Source: Streptomyces sp. CB02366
Lineage (GTDB): Bacteria; Actinomycetota; Actinomycetes; Streptomycetales; Streptomycetaceae
DNA: 64,000 nt
NCBI RefSeq assembly: GCF_001905905.1
Contig: NZ_LIVT01000018.1
Location: 1 to 64,000 of the forward strand
Reading direction: 5' to 3'
Made by a program: the position numbers and the translations under genes. Each line of letters begins with the position of its first letter. The first letter of the stretch is position 1. Shown here piece by piece: positions 9,158 to 18,310 of this stretch. Under the pieces are notes generated by a model. It was not told the DNA's origin. It saw only the letters and a program-made list of their open reading frames with translations, and did not search any database.

Positions 9158-10428
9158 CAGACGAGCTCCTTCGCTGACTGGGCGGAGATGATCCTGGGCT
9201 CCGGGATGGGAACGATGAACTTCCCTCCCGCCTCGAGGAAGCGGCGCTCCTTGCGGACGACCTCTTCGGTGTAGTTCCACGCGAGGAGGAGGTAGTAGTC
9301 CGGTTCGGTGGCGGCGACCTCGTCCGGCGGAAGGACGGGGATGCGGTTTCCCGGCAGCAGCTTGCCGTGCTTGAGGGGCGTGGTGTCGCCGCAGACGGTG
9401 ATGTCGTCGGCGGTCAGGCCGCAGGCCATCAGCAGCTGGGTGCCCTTGGACGGCGCCCCGTAGCCGGCCACGCGGTGGCCGTCCGCCGCCAGGCCGCGGA
9501 CGAGCGTGCGCACCGCCTCGGTCACGTGCGTCACCCGCTCGGCGAAGGCCCGGTAGGGGGCCTCCGTCAGCAGTCCGCGCTCCTCCTCCAGGCCGAGCAG
9601 CGCGGCGACCGACGGCTCCGGGGTCCGCGCGGCCGACTCGCGTGCGGCGACGACGGCGATCGAACCGCCGTGGACGGCGACCCGCTCCACGTCGATGATC
9701 CGCAGGCCGTGCATGCCGAAGAGGTGGCGCAGCGTGTGCAGGGAGAAGTACGACAGGTGCTCGTGGTAGATCGTGTCGAACTGGTTCTCGTCGAGCAGGT
9801 TCAGCAGGTACGGCACCTCGATGACCAGGACGCCGTCGTCGTCGAGCACCGCGTCGACGCCGTCCAGGATGCGGTGTACGTCGTCGATGTGCGCGAAGCA
9901 CTGGCGGCCGATGACGGCTTTGGCCCGGCCCTGCTCGGAGGCGATGCGGCCCGCGGGGCCGGGGCCGAAGAAGTCCGGGTCGGTGGGGACGCCCCGCGCG
10001 TTGGCGATCTCGGCGAGGTTGGCCGCCGGGTCGACCCCGGCCACCCGCATGCCCGCCTCCTGGAACATCGCGAGCTGGGTGCCGACGTTGCTGCCCAGCT
10101 CCACGACCAGGTCGCCGGAGGCGAGGCCCGCCCGGCGGGTGGCCAGCTCGACGATGTGCGCCATGTGCTCGCGGATCTGGTCGGAGTCGGAGGAGACGTA
10201 GACGTAGTGCTTGAACAGCGCCTCGGGGTCGACGACATGCCGCAGCGTCATCAGCCGGCACGACCGGCACACGATGACGTCGAGCGGGAAGACGTCCTGC
10301 GCCTCGTCGGCGTCGGCCGGGTCGACGAAACCGTTGGCGAGCGGTAGCGAACCGAACGAGATGACCTCGGTCCAGTCGTCCGCACCGCATACACGGCAGG
10401 TCTCGTCCCGCCTGCATTTCTCCAGCAT
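9157..10428 (-). CDS. sgcA3: NDP-sugar C-methyltransferase
   Basis: 423 aa, the three-part architecture of TylCIII/TcaB9-type sugar C-methyltransferases. An N-terminal zinc module (CRVCG ... CRSC) comes first, then a central SAM domain (VVELGSNVGTQL) and a C-terminal domain with YGAPSKGTQLL. It should add the second C-5 methyl that gives the gem-dimethyl sugar of C-1027. ATG at 10428 is chosen because AGGAG lies 6 nt upstream; an upstream ATG at 10458 lacks a site. It is the first gene of the coupled sugar operon. Confidence 0.9.
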   Translation of the reverse strand: MLEKCRRDETCRVCGADDWTEVISFGSLPLANGFVDPADADEAQDVFPLDVIVCRSCRLMTLRHVVDPEALFKHYVYVSSDSDQIREHMAHIVELATRRAGLASGDLVVELGSNVGTQLAMFQEAGMRVAGVDPAANLAEIANARGVPTDPDFFGPGPAGRIASEQGRAKAVIGRQCFAHIDDVHRILDGVDAVLDDDGVLVIEVPYLLNLLDENQFDTIYHEHLSYFSLHTLRHLFGMHGLRIIDVERVAVHGGSIAVVAARESAARTPEPSVAALLGLEEERGLLTEAPYRAFAERVTHVTEAVRTLVRGLAADGHRVAGYGAPSKGTQLLMACGLTADDITVCGDTTPLKHGKLLPGNRIPVLPPDEVAATEPDYYLLLAWNYTEEVVRKERRFLEAGGKFIVPIPEPRIISAQSAKELV

Positions 10429-10533
10429 GAAGTCTCCTGACGGCGAAAGCCGACGCATCGGGCCCGTCGGTCCGGGGACGTCAATCTAGAGTTCCGGCCG
10501 ACGGGCGCTCCACTTCGTGTGTGCCCTAGTGCT

Positions 10534-11691
10534 TCAGCGCAGCGGACGGGTGAACGACCGGACGTCCTCGACGAGGAGCTGCGGCTGCTCCATGGCGGCG
10601 AAGTGCCCGCCGCGGTCGAACTCGGTCCACCGCGTCAGGGTCGGCAGGATGCCCTCGGCGAACGACCGGATCGGCCGGGTGGCGTCGTCCGGGAACACCG
10701 CGACGCCGACAGGGGCGCTCAGGGGCCAGGGCCCGCCCCAGGTGCGGGCGAAGTCCGCCATGCCGCGAGCCGACTCGTAGTACAGCTGGGCGCTGGACCC
10801 GGCGGTCGCGGTCAGCCAGTAGATCATCACGTGGGTGAGCAGCCGGTCGCGCGGGATGGCCTCCTCCACGTTCTTGCCGCCGCTCCACTCCTGGAACTTG
10901 TCGAGTATCCAGGCGAGTTGGCCGACCGGCGAGTCGGTGAGCCCGTAGGCCAGGGTCTGCGGTCGGGTGGCCTGGATGCGCTGCCAGCCGATGCCGGTGT
11001 CGGCGAACTCCCCGCCGTGCGCCAGCTTGCCCAGGTCGCTCTCGTCCAGGCGCCCGATGGCCTCCGGGTCGTCCTGCGGCGGGAAGGTCACCAGCATGTT
11101 CAGGTGGACGCCGGCCACGTGCTCGGGGTCGGCCAGCCCCAGCTCCAGCGAGACGACCTTGCCCCAGTCGCCGCCCTGGGCGACGTAGCGCTCGTAGCCG
11201 AGCCGGTTCATCAGCTCAGCCCAGGCGCGTGCGATGCGCCGCACGTCCCAGCCCGGCTCGGTCGTCGGGCCGGAGAACCCGTAGCCCGGCATGGAGGGGA
11301 CGACCACGTGGAACGCGTCCGCCGGGTCGCCGCCGTGTGCGCGCGGGTCGCTCAGGGGGCCGATGACGTCGAGGAACTCGGCCACCGAGCCGGGCCAGCC
11401 GTGGGTGAGGATCAGCGGGACCGCGTCCGGCTCGGGCGAGCGCACGTGCAGGAAGTGCACGTCGGCGCCGTCGATGGTGGTGACGAACTGGGGGAACGCG
11501 TTCAGCTCGGTCTCCGCGGCCCGCCAGTCGTAACCGTGGCGCCAGTGCTCGGTGAGCTCCTTGAGGTAGGACAGCGGTACTCCGCGGTCCCATCCGGATC
11601 CGGGTATCTCCGACGGCCACCGGGTCGCGTCGATCCGGCGGTGCAGGTCGTCGATGTCGGACTGGGCGATCTCGATACGGAAGGGACGCAC
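10534..11691 (-). CDS. sgcF: Enediyne epoxide hydrolase
   Basis: 385 aa, microsomal-type epoxide hydrolase: an N-terminal EHN lid domain (about residues 1-110) and an alpha/beta-hydrolase fold. The nucleophilic Asp is in AQGGDWGKVV, the oxyanion-hole segment in LTHGWPGS and the catalytic His in DRGGHFAAMEQP. The SgcF/NcsF2 family opens an epoxide on the enediyne core to a vicinal diol needed for attaching side chains. GTG start at 11691 has GAGGG upstream. It stands alone between the benzoxazolinate and sugar operons, in the same direction. Confidence 0.9.
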   Translation of the reverse strand: MRPFRIEIAQSDIDDLHRRIDATRWPSEIPGSGWDRGVPLSYLKELTEHWRHGYDWRAAETELNAFPQFVTTIDGADVHFLHVRSPEPDAVPLILTHGWPGSVAEFLDVIGPLSDPRAHGGDPADAFHVVVPSMPGYGFSGPTTEPGWDVRRIARAWAELMNRLGYERYVAQGGDWGKVVSLELGLADPEHVAGVHLNMLVTFPPQDDPEAIGRLDESDLGKLAHGGEFADTGIGWQRIQATRPQTLAYGLTDSPVGQLAWILDKFQEWSGGKNVEEAIPRDRLLTHVMIYWLTATAGSSAQLYYESARGMADFARTWGGPWPLSAPVGVAVFPDDATRPIRSFAEGILPTLTRWTEFDRGGHFAAMEQPQLLVEDVRSFTRPLR

Positions 11692-11763
11692 AGTGAATCC
11701 ACCCTCGTGATTGTGGGAGCGGGCGGCGCGAAGCGGCCGTCCCGCCGTGATCGGGGACCGTGC

Positions 11764-12426
11764 TCAGGCTGCTTCGGCCGGTGCGGCCGCGCAGTCCCGT
11801 GCGGTGAAGGACCGCATGGAGGCCAGGAAGTTGCGGATCATCGGCATGCCGTGTTCGGTGCGGAAGCTCTCCGGATGGAACTGGACGGACTCCACCGGCA
11901 GCGAACGGTGGCGCAGGCCCATCACGTAGCCGTCGTCCGTGGAGTGCGCGGTGACCTCCAGGGACGGCGGGACCGTGCCCTCCGGCACGATCAGCGAGTG
12001 GTAGCGGGTCGCGGAGAACCCTGCGGGCAGCCCGGTGAACACTCCGCGCCCGTCGTGCGTGATCCGGCTCGTCTTTCCGTGCATGAGATGCCGGGCGGGG
12101 ACGGTGGCGGCGCCGTAGGCGCGGGCGACGGCCTGATGGCCCAGGCACACCCCGAGCAGCGGAACCCGGCCGGCGAACGCCTGGACGATCTCGACGTGCC
12201 CGGAGGTGTCGGGGTGGCCGGGGCCCGGTCCCAGCAGGACCGCGTCGGGCCGCATCAGCCCCATCTCGTCCGGGGTCATGCGGTGCGACCGCACCATGAC
12301 CGGCTCCGCGCCGGCGGACATCAGGTACTGGCGCAGGATGTCGACGAAGCTGTCGAACGCGTCGACCACCAGGACCCGCGGGGCGTCGGCGCCTCCCCCC
12401 GATCCGTCGGGAGACCGCAAGCTCAC
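11764..12426 (-). CDS. sgcD1: Glutamine amidotransferase subunit of ADIC synthase (TrpG-like)
   Basis: 220-aa class I glutamine amidotransferase. The nucleophile elbow is GVCLGHQAVA and the catalytic His-Glu pair lies in VQFHPESF. It should deliver ammonia to the chorismate-using subunit encoded directly upstream. The GTG start overlaps the stop of that gene (GTGA) and has GAGGAG upstream, so the pair is co-translated like TrpE/TrpG. A longer open frame upstream is a shadow of the partner gene. Confidence 0.87.
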   Translation of the reverse strand: MSLRSPDGSGGGADAPRVLVVDAFDSFVDILRQYLMSAGAEPVMVRSHRMTPDEMGLMRPDAVLLGPGPGHPDTSGHVEIVQAFAGRVPLLGVCLGHQAVARAYGAATVPARHLMHGKTSRITHDGRGVFTGLPAGFSATRYHSLIVPEGTVPPSLEVTAHSTDDGYVMGLRHRSLPVESVQFHPESFRTEHGMPMIRNFLASMRSFTARDCAAAPAEAA

Positions 12427-13904
12427 AGCAACTCCTCTCCGGTGACCGCCCAGTGCGTGGCGCTCATCTTGGCCAGCGTCTCGGTCCACTCCGCCCCCGG
12501 TTCGGAATCGGCGACGATTCCGGCCGAGGCCCGGGTGCGGTAGACGCCCTCGTGGTGGAACAGGGTGCGGATGCACAGGGCGAGGTTGGTGTATCCGCCC
12601 ACGTCGAGGAGGCCGAGCGCCCCCGCGTACAGGCCGCGGCGGCTACGCTCGACGGACTCGATGATCTCCATGGCGCGGATCTTGGGTGCGCCCGTCATGG
12701 TGCCGGCGGGGAACAGGGCGGCGATGCTGTCGAAGGCGTCGGTGTCCGCCCGCGCCCGGCCGACCACCGTGGAGACCAGGTGCATCACGTGGGAGTAGCC
12801 CTCCACGTCCAACTGGTCGGGTACGTCGAGCGTGTTCGGCCGGGCGATCCGTCCGATGTCGTTGCGGCAGAGGTCCACCAGCATGGTGTGTTCGGCGATC
12901 TCCTTGGGATCGGACCGCAGCCGGACTCCCGCGGCGGTGCCGCCGTCCGGGCCGGACCGCGGCACCGTGCCCGCGATCGGCCGCATCGTGACCTCGCCGT
13001 CCTCGATGCGTACGAACAGCTCGGGGCTGGCGCCGATCAGGCGGTGCCCGTCGATGCCCGCCAGGTACATGTACGGGGAGGCGTTCCGCCGGCGCAGGCG
13101 CTGGTAGACGTCCGCGGGGTCGGCCGCCGAGCGGATGGAGAGCTCGTGGCCGATCTGCACCTGGTAGATGTCGCCGACGGCGATGTGCTTCAAACACCGC
13201 TCGACGTCGTTCGCGAACACCTCGGGGGCGCTGTCGTCGGTGACCGCCGAGGCGGGGAATCCGTCGACGGACGGGTCGGGCCAGGACCGCTCGGCGTCGG
13301 CGAGGAGCCCGGTGACGGTCTCCGCCGCGAGGGCGGGCCAGTACGGGGACTCGTGGAGCAGCAGTTCGCTCCGGCCGGTGGCGAGATCGGTGACCACGCT
13401 GCCCTGGTGCAGGACCATGCGTACGTCGGGCAGGTCCGGCCGGGTCTCGATGAGGTGGGGCAGCTCCTCGATGTAGCGGGCCGTGTCGTACCCGAAGAAG
13501 CCGAGGAACCCGAAGCGGAAGCCGGACGCGGACCCCTCGGCGTCGAACATGTCCCGCATGGCCCGCAGCAGCGACCACAACCCGGCCGCGGTACGCAGCC
13601 GCAGCCCCTGGGGGCCGTCCTCCAGCAGCGCGCCGGCCCGCTCCAGGAGCAGGCCCTGCAGGGCGGGTACGCCCTCGACGCGCACCGCCCGGTCGGTGAC
13701 CGAGAGCGAGAGCAGCGCGCCGAAGCCGACGAACTGGTGCCTGCGGTCGCGGCTCGGGCCGGCCGCGGACTCCAGGAGGTAGACCTCGTCGGGGCCGAAG
13801 TGCTCGGCCAGCGCGCGGTAGGCGGGCAGGGAGCCCGTCTCCTTCACATCGAGGCGTCGTGTCCGCACCCGCACCGGGGCCGAGACCATGCACTGGTCGG
13901 TCAT
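12423..13904 (-). CDS. sgcD: 2-amino-2-deoxyisochorismate (ADIC) synthase, anthranilate synthase I-like
   Basis: 493-aa chorismate-binding enzyme. The C-terminal catalytic half contains PIAGTVPRSGPDGG, LRSDPKEIAEHTMLVDLCRND and MTGAPKIRAMEIIE. The N-terminal half resembles TrpE. SgcD makes ADIC from chorismate and stops before pyruvate elimination, diverting chorismate to the benzoxazolinate of C-1027. A true TrpE cannot be excluded from sequence alone, but the neighbouring Fe-S flavoprotein gene (ADIC dehydrogenase type) supports ADIC synthase. ATG has GGAGG 8 nt upstream. Confidence 0.88.
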   Translation of the reverse strand: MTDQCMVSAPVRVRTRRLDVKETGSLPAYRALAEHFGPDEVYLLESAAGPSRDRRHQFVGFGALLSLSVTDRAVRVEGVPALQGLLLERAGALLEDGPQGLRLRTAAGLWSLLRAMRDMFDAEGSASGFRFGFLGFFGYDTARYIEELPHLIETRPDLPDVRMVLHQGSVVTDLATGRSELLLHESPYWPALAAETVTGLLADAERSWPDPSVDGFPASAVTDDSAPEVFANDVERCLKHIAVGDIYQVQIGHELSIRSAADPADVYQRLRRRNASPYMYLAGIDGHRLIGASPELFVRIEDGEVTMRPIAGTVPRSGPDGGTAAGVRLRSDPKEIAEHTMLVDLCRNDIGRIARPNTLDVPDQLDVEGYSHVMHLVSTVVGRARADTDAFDSIAALFPAGTMTGAPKIRAMEIIESVERSRRGLYAGALGLLDVGGYTNLALCIRTLFHHEGVYRTRASAGIVADSEPGAEWTETLAKMSATHWAVTGEELL

Positions 13905-13919
13905 CCTGGGTCCTCCGGA

Positions 13920-15374
13920 TCACGTGGTGATGGCGTAGCGGTGTGCCACCTGACGGGCGGTCAGTACCGCCCGGTCGGGGCCGGAGCGGTTGTCGACGAC
14001 GCGCGCGGCCTTCCAACTGACGAAGGAGCCGGTGTGGGTCACCGGGTCGAGGTCGGTGTCCACGACGATGCCGGCGTGCGCCCCGGTCCGCTCCCGGAGC
14101 CTGGCGGCGACGGCCTCGCCGATGCCCTGCCGTTCCCCGTCGGCGCCGGCCAGCAGGTCCATGCGCACGGTGACGGCGTCGCTGCCGTCGTCCTGCCGGT
14201 CGATGACGACCTGGTAGCCGAGGCAGCCGCCGACCCCGTCGAGGATCGCGGCTTCCAGCTCGGCGGGCTGGAGGGTCACATCGCCCAGGGGGATGCGGTC
14301 CGAGACCCGGCCGATGACCTGGATCCGCGGGCCCGGCAGCGGGTCTCCGGGGCTCGCCGGAAGGATGCGGACCAGGTCCCCGGTACGGTAGCGGATCAGC
14401 GGTTTGATGCCGTCCACCAGCATGGTGAGAACGAGTTCGCCCTCACCGGTGTCGCCGACCACGGCGCCGGTGTCCGGTTCGACGAGTTCGACCAGGTAGT
14501 TGGGCTGGGCGAGGTGGAGCGCTCCGGTGTCCGCGCCGGTGGCGATGCACAGGGCTTCCTGGGAGCCGTAGAGCGTGGGCCGCACGACGGCCTGCGGCCA
14601 CAGGGTCGCCACGTTGTCGGCGAACTGAGGGGTGCAGATCTCCCCCAGCGTGAGGAAGAGCTTCACCGGCAGGTCGGCCAGGTCGTAGCCGTAGTGCAGG
14701 GCCGCCTTGGCCAGGCTCAGGCACAGGGCCGGAGCACAGACGACGACCTCGACCTCCAGCTCCTCGATCAGCCGCAGCGCCTTGCGGAACCCCACCCTGG
14801 GGGACTCGGGCCAGATCTTGACGTGGCAGGCTCCCAGCTCCCCCGCCACCGCGGTGAACACATCCCCGAACGCGTACAGTTCCGACGGCCCCATCAGGCC
14901 CACGACGGGCATCCGGTCCCCGAACCGGGCCTCCAGCATGCGGCGCCAGGACTCCCGGACGGCGATGTTGCTGGTCGCGATGTCCTTCTCGCCGCGCGGG
15001 CACGGGGTGGCGGCGCCGGTGGTTCCGGTGGTCTCGTAGTAGATGCGCGCTTCGTGCAGCGGACCCGACAGGACGTCGTGCATCTCCCGCCGCAGGTCGT
15101 CCTTGGTGGTGAAGGGCAGTTCCGCCAGGTTCGCGGGGGTGACCGCCTCGACGTCCACGCCGGCCAGGTGGCGGCGGTAGAACGGCGAGCGCCGGGTGAC
15201 GTGGCGCAGTACGGCCGTCAGCCGCTCGCTCTCCCAGCGCTCGCGGTCGGCGGCGGTGAGGTCTCCGCGGTAGAACGCGTCGCTCACCTGCCCGTAGGCG
15301 GACCAGAAGCCGTCGTCCGCTTCGGCGCCCAGCGGCCCGGTCCGGGCGGGACCGGGCCGCCGGTCGTCTCTCAC
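13920..15374 (-). CDS. sgcD5: F390/phenylacetate-CoA-ligase-like adenylating enzyme, benzoxazolinate operon
   Basis: 484-aa adenylate-forming enzyme of the coenzyme F390 synthetase/PaaK group. The AMP-binding loop is YYETTGTTGAATP, the middle motif TLYGSQEAL, and YRTGDL is the A7-like segment. GTG at 15374 overlaps the stop of the flavoprotein gene (GTGA), which fixes the start. It lies in the operon that makes 2-amino-2-deoxyisochorismate-derived acids, so it probably activates the benzoxazolinate precursor for ring closure or transfer. A paralogue lies at 23.8 kb, and which of the two does which step is not clear. Confidence 0.82.
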   Translation of the reverse strand: MRDDRRPGPARTGPLGAEADDGFWSAYGQVSDAFYRGDLTAADRERWESERLTAVLRHVTRRSPFYRRHLAGVDVEAVTPANLAELPFTTKDDLRREMHDVLSGPLHEARIYYETTGTTGAATPCPRGEKDIATSNIAVRESWRRMLEARFGDRMPVVGLMGPSELYAFGDVFTAVAGELGACHVKIWPESPRVGFRKALRLIEELEVEVVVCAPALCLSLAKAALHYGYDLADLPVKLFLTLGEICTPQFADNVATLWPQAVVRPTLYGSQEALCIATGADTGALHLAQPNYLVELVEPDTGAVVGDTGEGELVLTMLVDGIKPLIRYRTGDLVRILPASPGDPLPGPRIQVIGRVSDRIPLGDVTLQPAELEAAILDGVGGCLGYQVVIDRQDDGSDAVTVRMDLLAGADGERQGIGEAVAARLRERTGAHAGIVVDTDLDPVTHTGSFVSWKAARVVDNRSGPDRAVLTARQVAHRYAITT

Positions 15375-16042
15375 GGCTGCGCCTGGAGTTCGTTGAGAGC
15401 GAGGCCGACCCGCTCGTTGACCTCGCCGGAGGCCAGCGCGTCCGAACGGCCGGAGAGCCGACGGTGTTCGTCGAGCAGCTCCATCATGTCCGTCATCCTC
15501 TCGACCAGGCGCGAGACGTTGGTGAGGCCCTCCTCGTCCTTGAGCGCGTCGCCCCGGTGCAGGGCGTGCACCGTCGCCGGGAAACCGCTGCCCACCAGGA
15601 TCATCCGGTTGAGCAGGGCGTTGACGGTCAGCTGGGCCCACACCTCACCGGCGCTGTAGCGCCGGGCGACCGAGATGATCCCGGCGACCTTGTTGCTCAG
15701 CGGCCGGTCGAAGCGCAGATATCCGACGCCGGCGCGCTCGATGAAGGTCTGCATGAGGCTGGCGGTGCCGAAGCCGTGCACGGGCGCCGCGAAGATGATC
15801 CCGTCCGCCGCGACCATCTTCGCCACGACCTCGGGCACCCCGTCGGCCAGGGTGCAGGCCACGGGCCTGTCGTTGCAGTCGCCGCACGGCCCGCACCGCT
15901 CCATCCTGATCGAGCGCAGGTCGACGGTCTCGAAGTCGACGCCGCGGTTCTCGGCGACGCGTGCCGCATGCCGCAGTACGTCGGCGGTGTTGCCGTCACG
16001 TTCCGAACCGTTGATCGCGAGGATCTTGAGTTGTGCGCTCAC
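15371..16042 (-). CDS. sgcG: Iron-sulfur flavoprotein, ADIC dehydrogenase
   Basis: 223-aa flavodoxin-fold protein of the NADPH-dependent FMN reductase/iron-sulfur flavoprotein family. The N-terminus ILAINGSERDGNT binds the FMN phosphate; the compact Cys cluster CGPCGDCNDRPVAC can hold a [4Fe-4S] centre; APVHGFGTAS contacts the flavin. SgcG oxidises ADIC to 3-enolpyruvoylanthranilate, the committed step to benzoxazolinate. GTG start has AAGGAGG 7 nt upstream. It is translationally coupled to the ligase that follows and 18 bp from the acyltransferase upstream. Confidence 0.88.
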   Translation of the reverse strand: MSAQLKILAINGSERDGNTADVLRHAARVAENRGVDFETVDLRSIRMERCGPCGDCNDRPVACTLADGVPEVVAKMVAADGIIFAAPVHGFGTASLMQTFIERAGVGYLRFDRPLSNKVAGIISVARRYSAGEVWAQLTVNALLNRMILVGSGFPATVHALHRGDALKDEEGLTNVSRLVERMTDMMELLDEHRRLSGRSDALASGEVNERVGLALNELQAQP

Positions 16043-16060
16043 GGGGGCCTCCTTGGGGAG

Positions 16061-17383
16061 TCAGGTGCGCTCGGCGGTCGGCTCCGCGGGACTGTCGGGC
16101 CGACGCTGGTCCGGGATCCGCAGAGCCGGCTCGGCGGGGGCGGGAGGAAGGTTTCCCCGCGGTGGCCCGCCGCGTTCGCCGAACTTGATGAGAGGCTTCT
16201 CCACGAGATAGAAGCTGATGGTCGCCAGCACGACGCTGATCGAGATCGTGAAGAGGAACAGTTCCCAGAACCCCATGTCACCTCGGAATTCGGGCGTTGG
16301 CACGGGGGACTTGCCGAAGATGCTGCCGTTCCTGAGCCAGAGGTTGATCACGATCTCGTGCCAGAGGTAGACGCCGAGGGAGATCTGGCCGAGGAAGAGG
16401 ATCGGCTTGCTGGTGAAGAGCGCGTCCGAGAACCGGGACTCTGCCCCGGGGACCGTCATCGGCGCCAGGAGCAGCAGGGTGAAGGCGGTCAGGATGAAGT
16501 GGTCGACGAGCTCCTGGGCCAGGGCCGCGTTGTCGCCCAGGCCCGGGATGCCGATGGGCTTGGTGGCGTAGAGGAGGTACAGGGGGATGAGCGGCGCCCA
16601 GCAGACCAGCGGACGCCGGATCACGAACCGGTAGAAGCCCGGGGTCCCGGGAAGCGCCTCGGCGTACGCGGCGTAGATGGCCAGCGCCATGCCCGCGGCG
16701 AAGCAGCCGGCGTAGTAGGGCGGCCAGTACCACTGCATCGTCGCGCCGGTGGAGGGGAGGTTGGTGTACGTGACCCAGCCGATGGCCATGACTTCCAGCG
16801 CGGCCAGGGGCAGCAGCAGGCGGCGGGCCTTCTGGGCGGGGGTGCTTCCGCCCCGCGCGAGCCGGTGGCCGATCCAGGCGATCAGCGGCAGGGCCAGGTA
16901 GAACGTGAACTCGGCGGGGACCGTCCAGGTGGGCTCGATGCCGTGCATCGGCTGCCCCTCGGGCAGGTAGAAGTGCATGAGGAGCACGGGCCGCAGGACG
17001 TCGCTGACGCTGTCGATCTCGAACCAGTTGTAGCCGGGGATCGCGAAGACGAGCAACAGGTAGTAGGCGGGCAGGATGCGCAGGGCCCGGCGCTTGAGGA
17101 ACCGTCCGGTGGCGGGGCGCTTCGTCCCGCTGATGGTGACGCGGGCGTAGGGCTTGTACAGCATCATTCCGGACAGAGCGAAGAAGGGGGGAAGGCAGAC
17201 CCCCAGACCGTCCGCGAGGACGCCCCAGAACGGTTTGCCCGGCTCACCGACGAAGCTGCCCACTCCGGCCTGGAACGCGACGTGGTAGACGACCACACCC
17301 AGTGCGAGGACACCTCGCAGTCCCTCGAACTTCGGTATTCGCTTACTTTTTGCGCCACCTGTGTCGCGAAGGACGTCCCCCAT
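16061..17383 (-). CDS. sgcD6: Integral membrane acyltransferase (acyltransferase-3 family)
   Basis: 440 aa with about ten hydrophobic segments, of the OafA/acyltransferase-3 family. The family N-terminus FEGLRGVLALGVVVYHV carries the R-x10-H type motif, and LWHEIVINL matches a later conserved helix. It is the first gene of the benzoxazolinate operon and could transfer the benzoxazolinyl group onto the sugar or core at the membrane; this is inferred from position. ATG at 17383 chosen for the purine-rich AGGGGA site upstream; a longer frame to 17464 has none. Confidence 0.8.
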   Translation of the reverse strand: MGDVLRDTGGAKSKRIPKFEGLRGVLALGVVVYHVAFQAGVGSFVGEPGKPFWGVLADGLGVCLPPFFALSGMMLYKPYARVTISGTKRPATGRFLKRRALRILPAYYLLLVFAIPGYNWFEIDSVSDVLRPVLLMHFYLPEGQPMHGIEPTWTVPAEFTFYLALPLIAWIGHRLARGGSTPAQKARRLLLPLAALEVMAIGWVTYTNLPSTGATMQWYWPPYYAGCFAAGMALAIYAAYAEALPGTPGFYRFVIRRPLVCWAPLIPLYLLYATKPIGIPGLGDNAALAQELVDHFILTAFTLLLLAPMTVPGAESRFSDALFTSKPILFLGQISLGVYLWHEIVINLWLRNGSIFGKSPVPTPEFRGDMGFWELFLFTISISVVLATISFYLVEKPLIKFGERGGPPRGNLPPAPAEPALRIPDQRRPDSPAEPTAERT

Positions 17384-17481
17384 GGAACAGTCCCCTTTCC
17401 CTTGGCACTTGCTCGTTGACTTCCCGAAATAGTCAGGTCTGCGGCGTGTGAGCCGCATCTCCAATCGTGCTGTTCCGGTGC

Positions 17482-18060
17482 TCAGGACGACTTATTTCGG
17501 CCGGAGTGGGAAGGCAGCCACCCCAGCCGCCCCGCCTCGGTCAGACCGGGGGCCGAGGAGTCCCGTTCCGAGAGGATCGGAGTGACCTCCGGCGGCCAGC
17601 CGATGCCCACCTCCGGATCCAGCGGATTCAAGCCATGTTCGAGCCGGGGGTCGTAGGCCGCCGAGCACAGGTAGGCGATCACCGCCTCGTCGCTCAGCGT
17701 GAGGAAACCGAAGCCCAGGCCCGCGGAGACGTACAGCGCCCGCCCCGTGGCCTCGTCGAGTTCGACGGTCCGCCAGTCCCCGAACGTGGGCGACCCCACC
17801 CGGATGTCGACGACGGCGCCGAGCACCCTGCCGCGCAGGCAGCTGAAGTACTTGGCCTGGCCGGGTACGCCTCCGGCGAAGTGGATGCCGCGCAGCACCC
17901 CCCGGGAGGAGATCGCGCAGTTCGCCTGCCGCAGATCGAAGGGGTGGCCGACGGTGCGGCGGAAGGGCTCGTCCTGGAACCACTCGCGGAACGAGCCCCG
18001 TTCGTCGCGGAAGATCTTCTTCTCGTCCGTCCACGCTCCCGAGATCCCGATCGGCTTCAT
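17482..18060 (-). CDS. sgcA2: dTDP-4-keto-6-deoxyhexose 3,5-epimerase-like (RmlC family)
   Basis: 192-aa cupin epimerase. RGSFREWFQDEPF and the RGIHF catalytic-His motif are conserved, as is the tyrosine of AYLCSAAYDP. It should epimerise the 4-keto sugar before C-methylation and transamination. ATG start; about 250 bp of divergent promoter separates it from the FAD monooxygenase on the other strand. The assignment to the sugar route rests on the family and on the co-clustered dTDP-sugar genes. Confidence 0.85.
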   Translation of the reverse strand: MKPIGISGAWTDEKKIFRDERGSFREWFQDEPFRRTVGHPFDLRQANCAISSRGVLRGIHFAGGVPGQAKYFSCLRGRVLGAVVDIRVGSPTFGDWRTVELDEATGRALYVSAGLGFGFLTLSDEAVIAYLCSAAYDPRLEHGLNPLDPEVGIGWPPEVTPILSERDSSAPGLTEAGRLGWLPSHSGRNKSS

Positions 18061-18268
18061 CGCTCGTCCCTTCTCTCGACGACTCGCGGGAGGCGGCCGA
18101 AGGGTCCGCCGGGCCCGTCGAAACGCCGCAGTCTAGGCGGGCGGCGCGGCGGACAGGGGCGTGCGGCGCCCGGCCGTCCCAGCTCAGCACACCGGGAGAT
18201 GCAGGTCGGTGACACGCGACGTGACGATGCAACGGTCCGAGGCCCGGTTGCCCGGACGACGGCCCACA

Positions 18269-18300
18269 GGAGCCATCGGAGCCATCGGAGCCAACGGAGG
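18269..18300 (+). repeat. Tandem GGAGCCATC repeats ending in a Shine-Dalgarno sequence
   Basis: Three tandem 9-bp units (GGAGCCATC, GGAGCCATC, GGAGCCAAC) followed by GGAGG, 10 bp before the ATG of the FAD monooxygenase. Each unit carries a GGAG, so the leader offers several ribosome-binding-like sites. It could equally be coding (Gly-Ala-Ile repeats) if an upstream in-frame start is used. Confidence 0.6.
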
Positions 18301-18310
18301 CGGACCGCAG

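Noticed and set aside
12453..15659. 1068-aa plus-strand open frame
   Set aside because: Antisense to the ADIC synthase, ligase and flavoprotein genes; composition is typical of high-GC shadows and no domain is recognisable.
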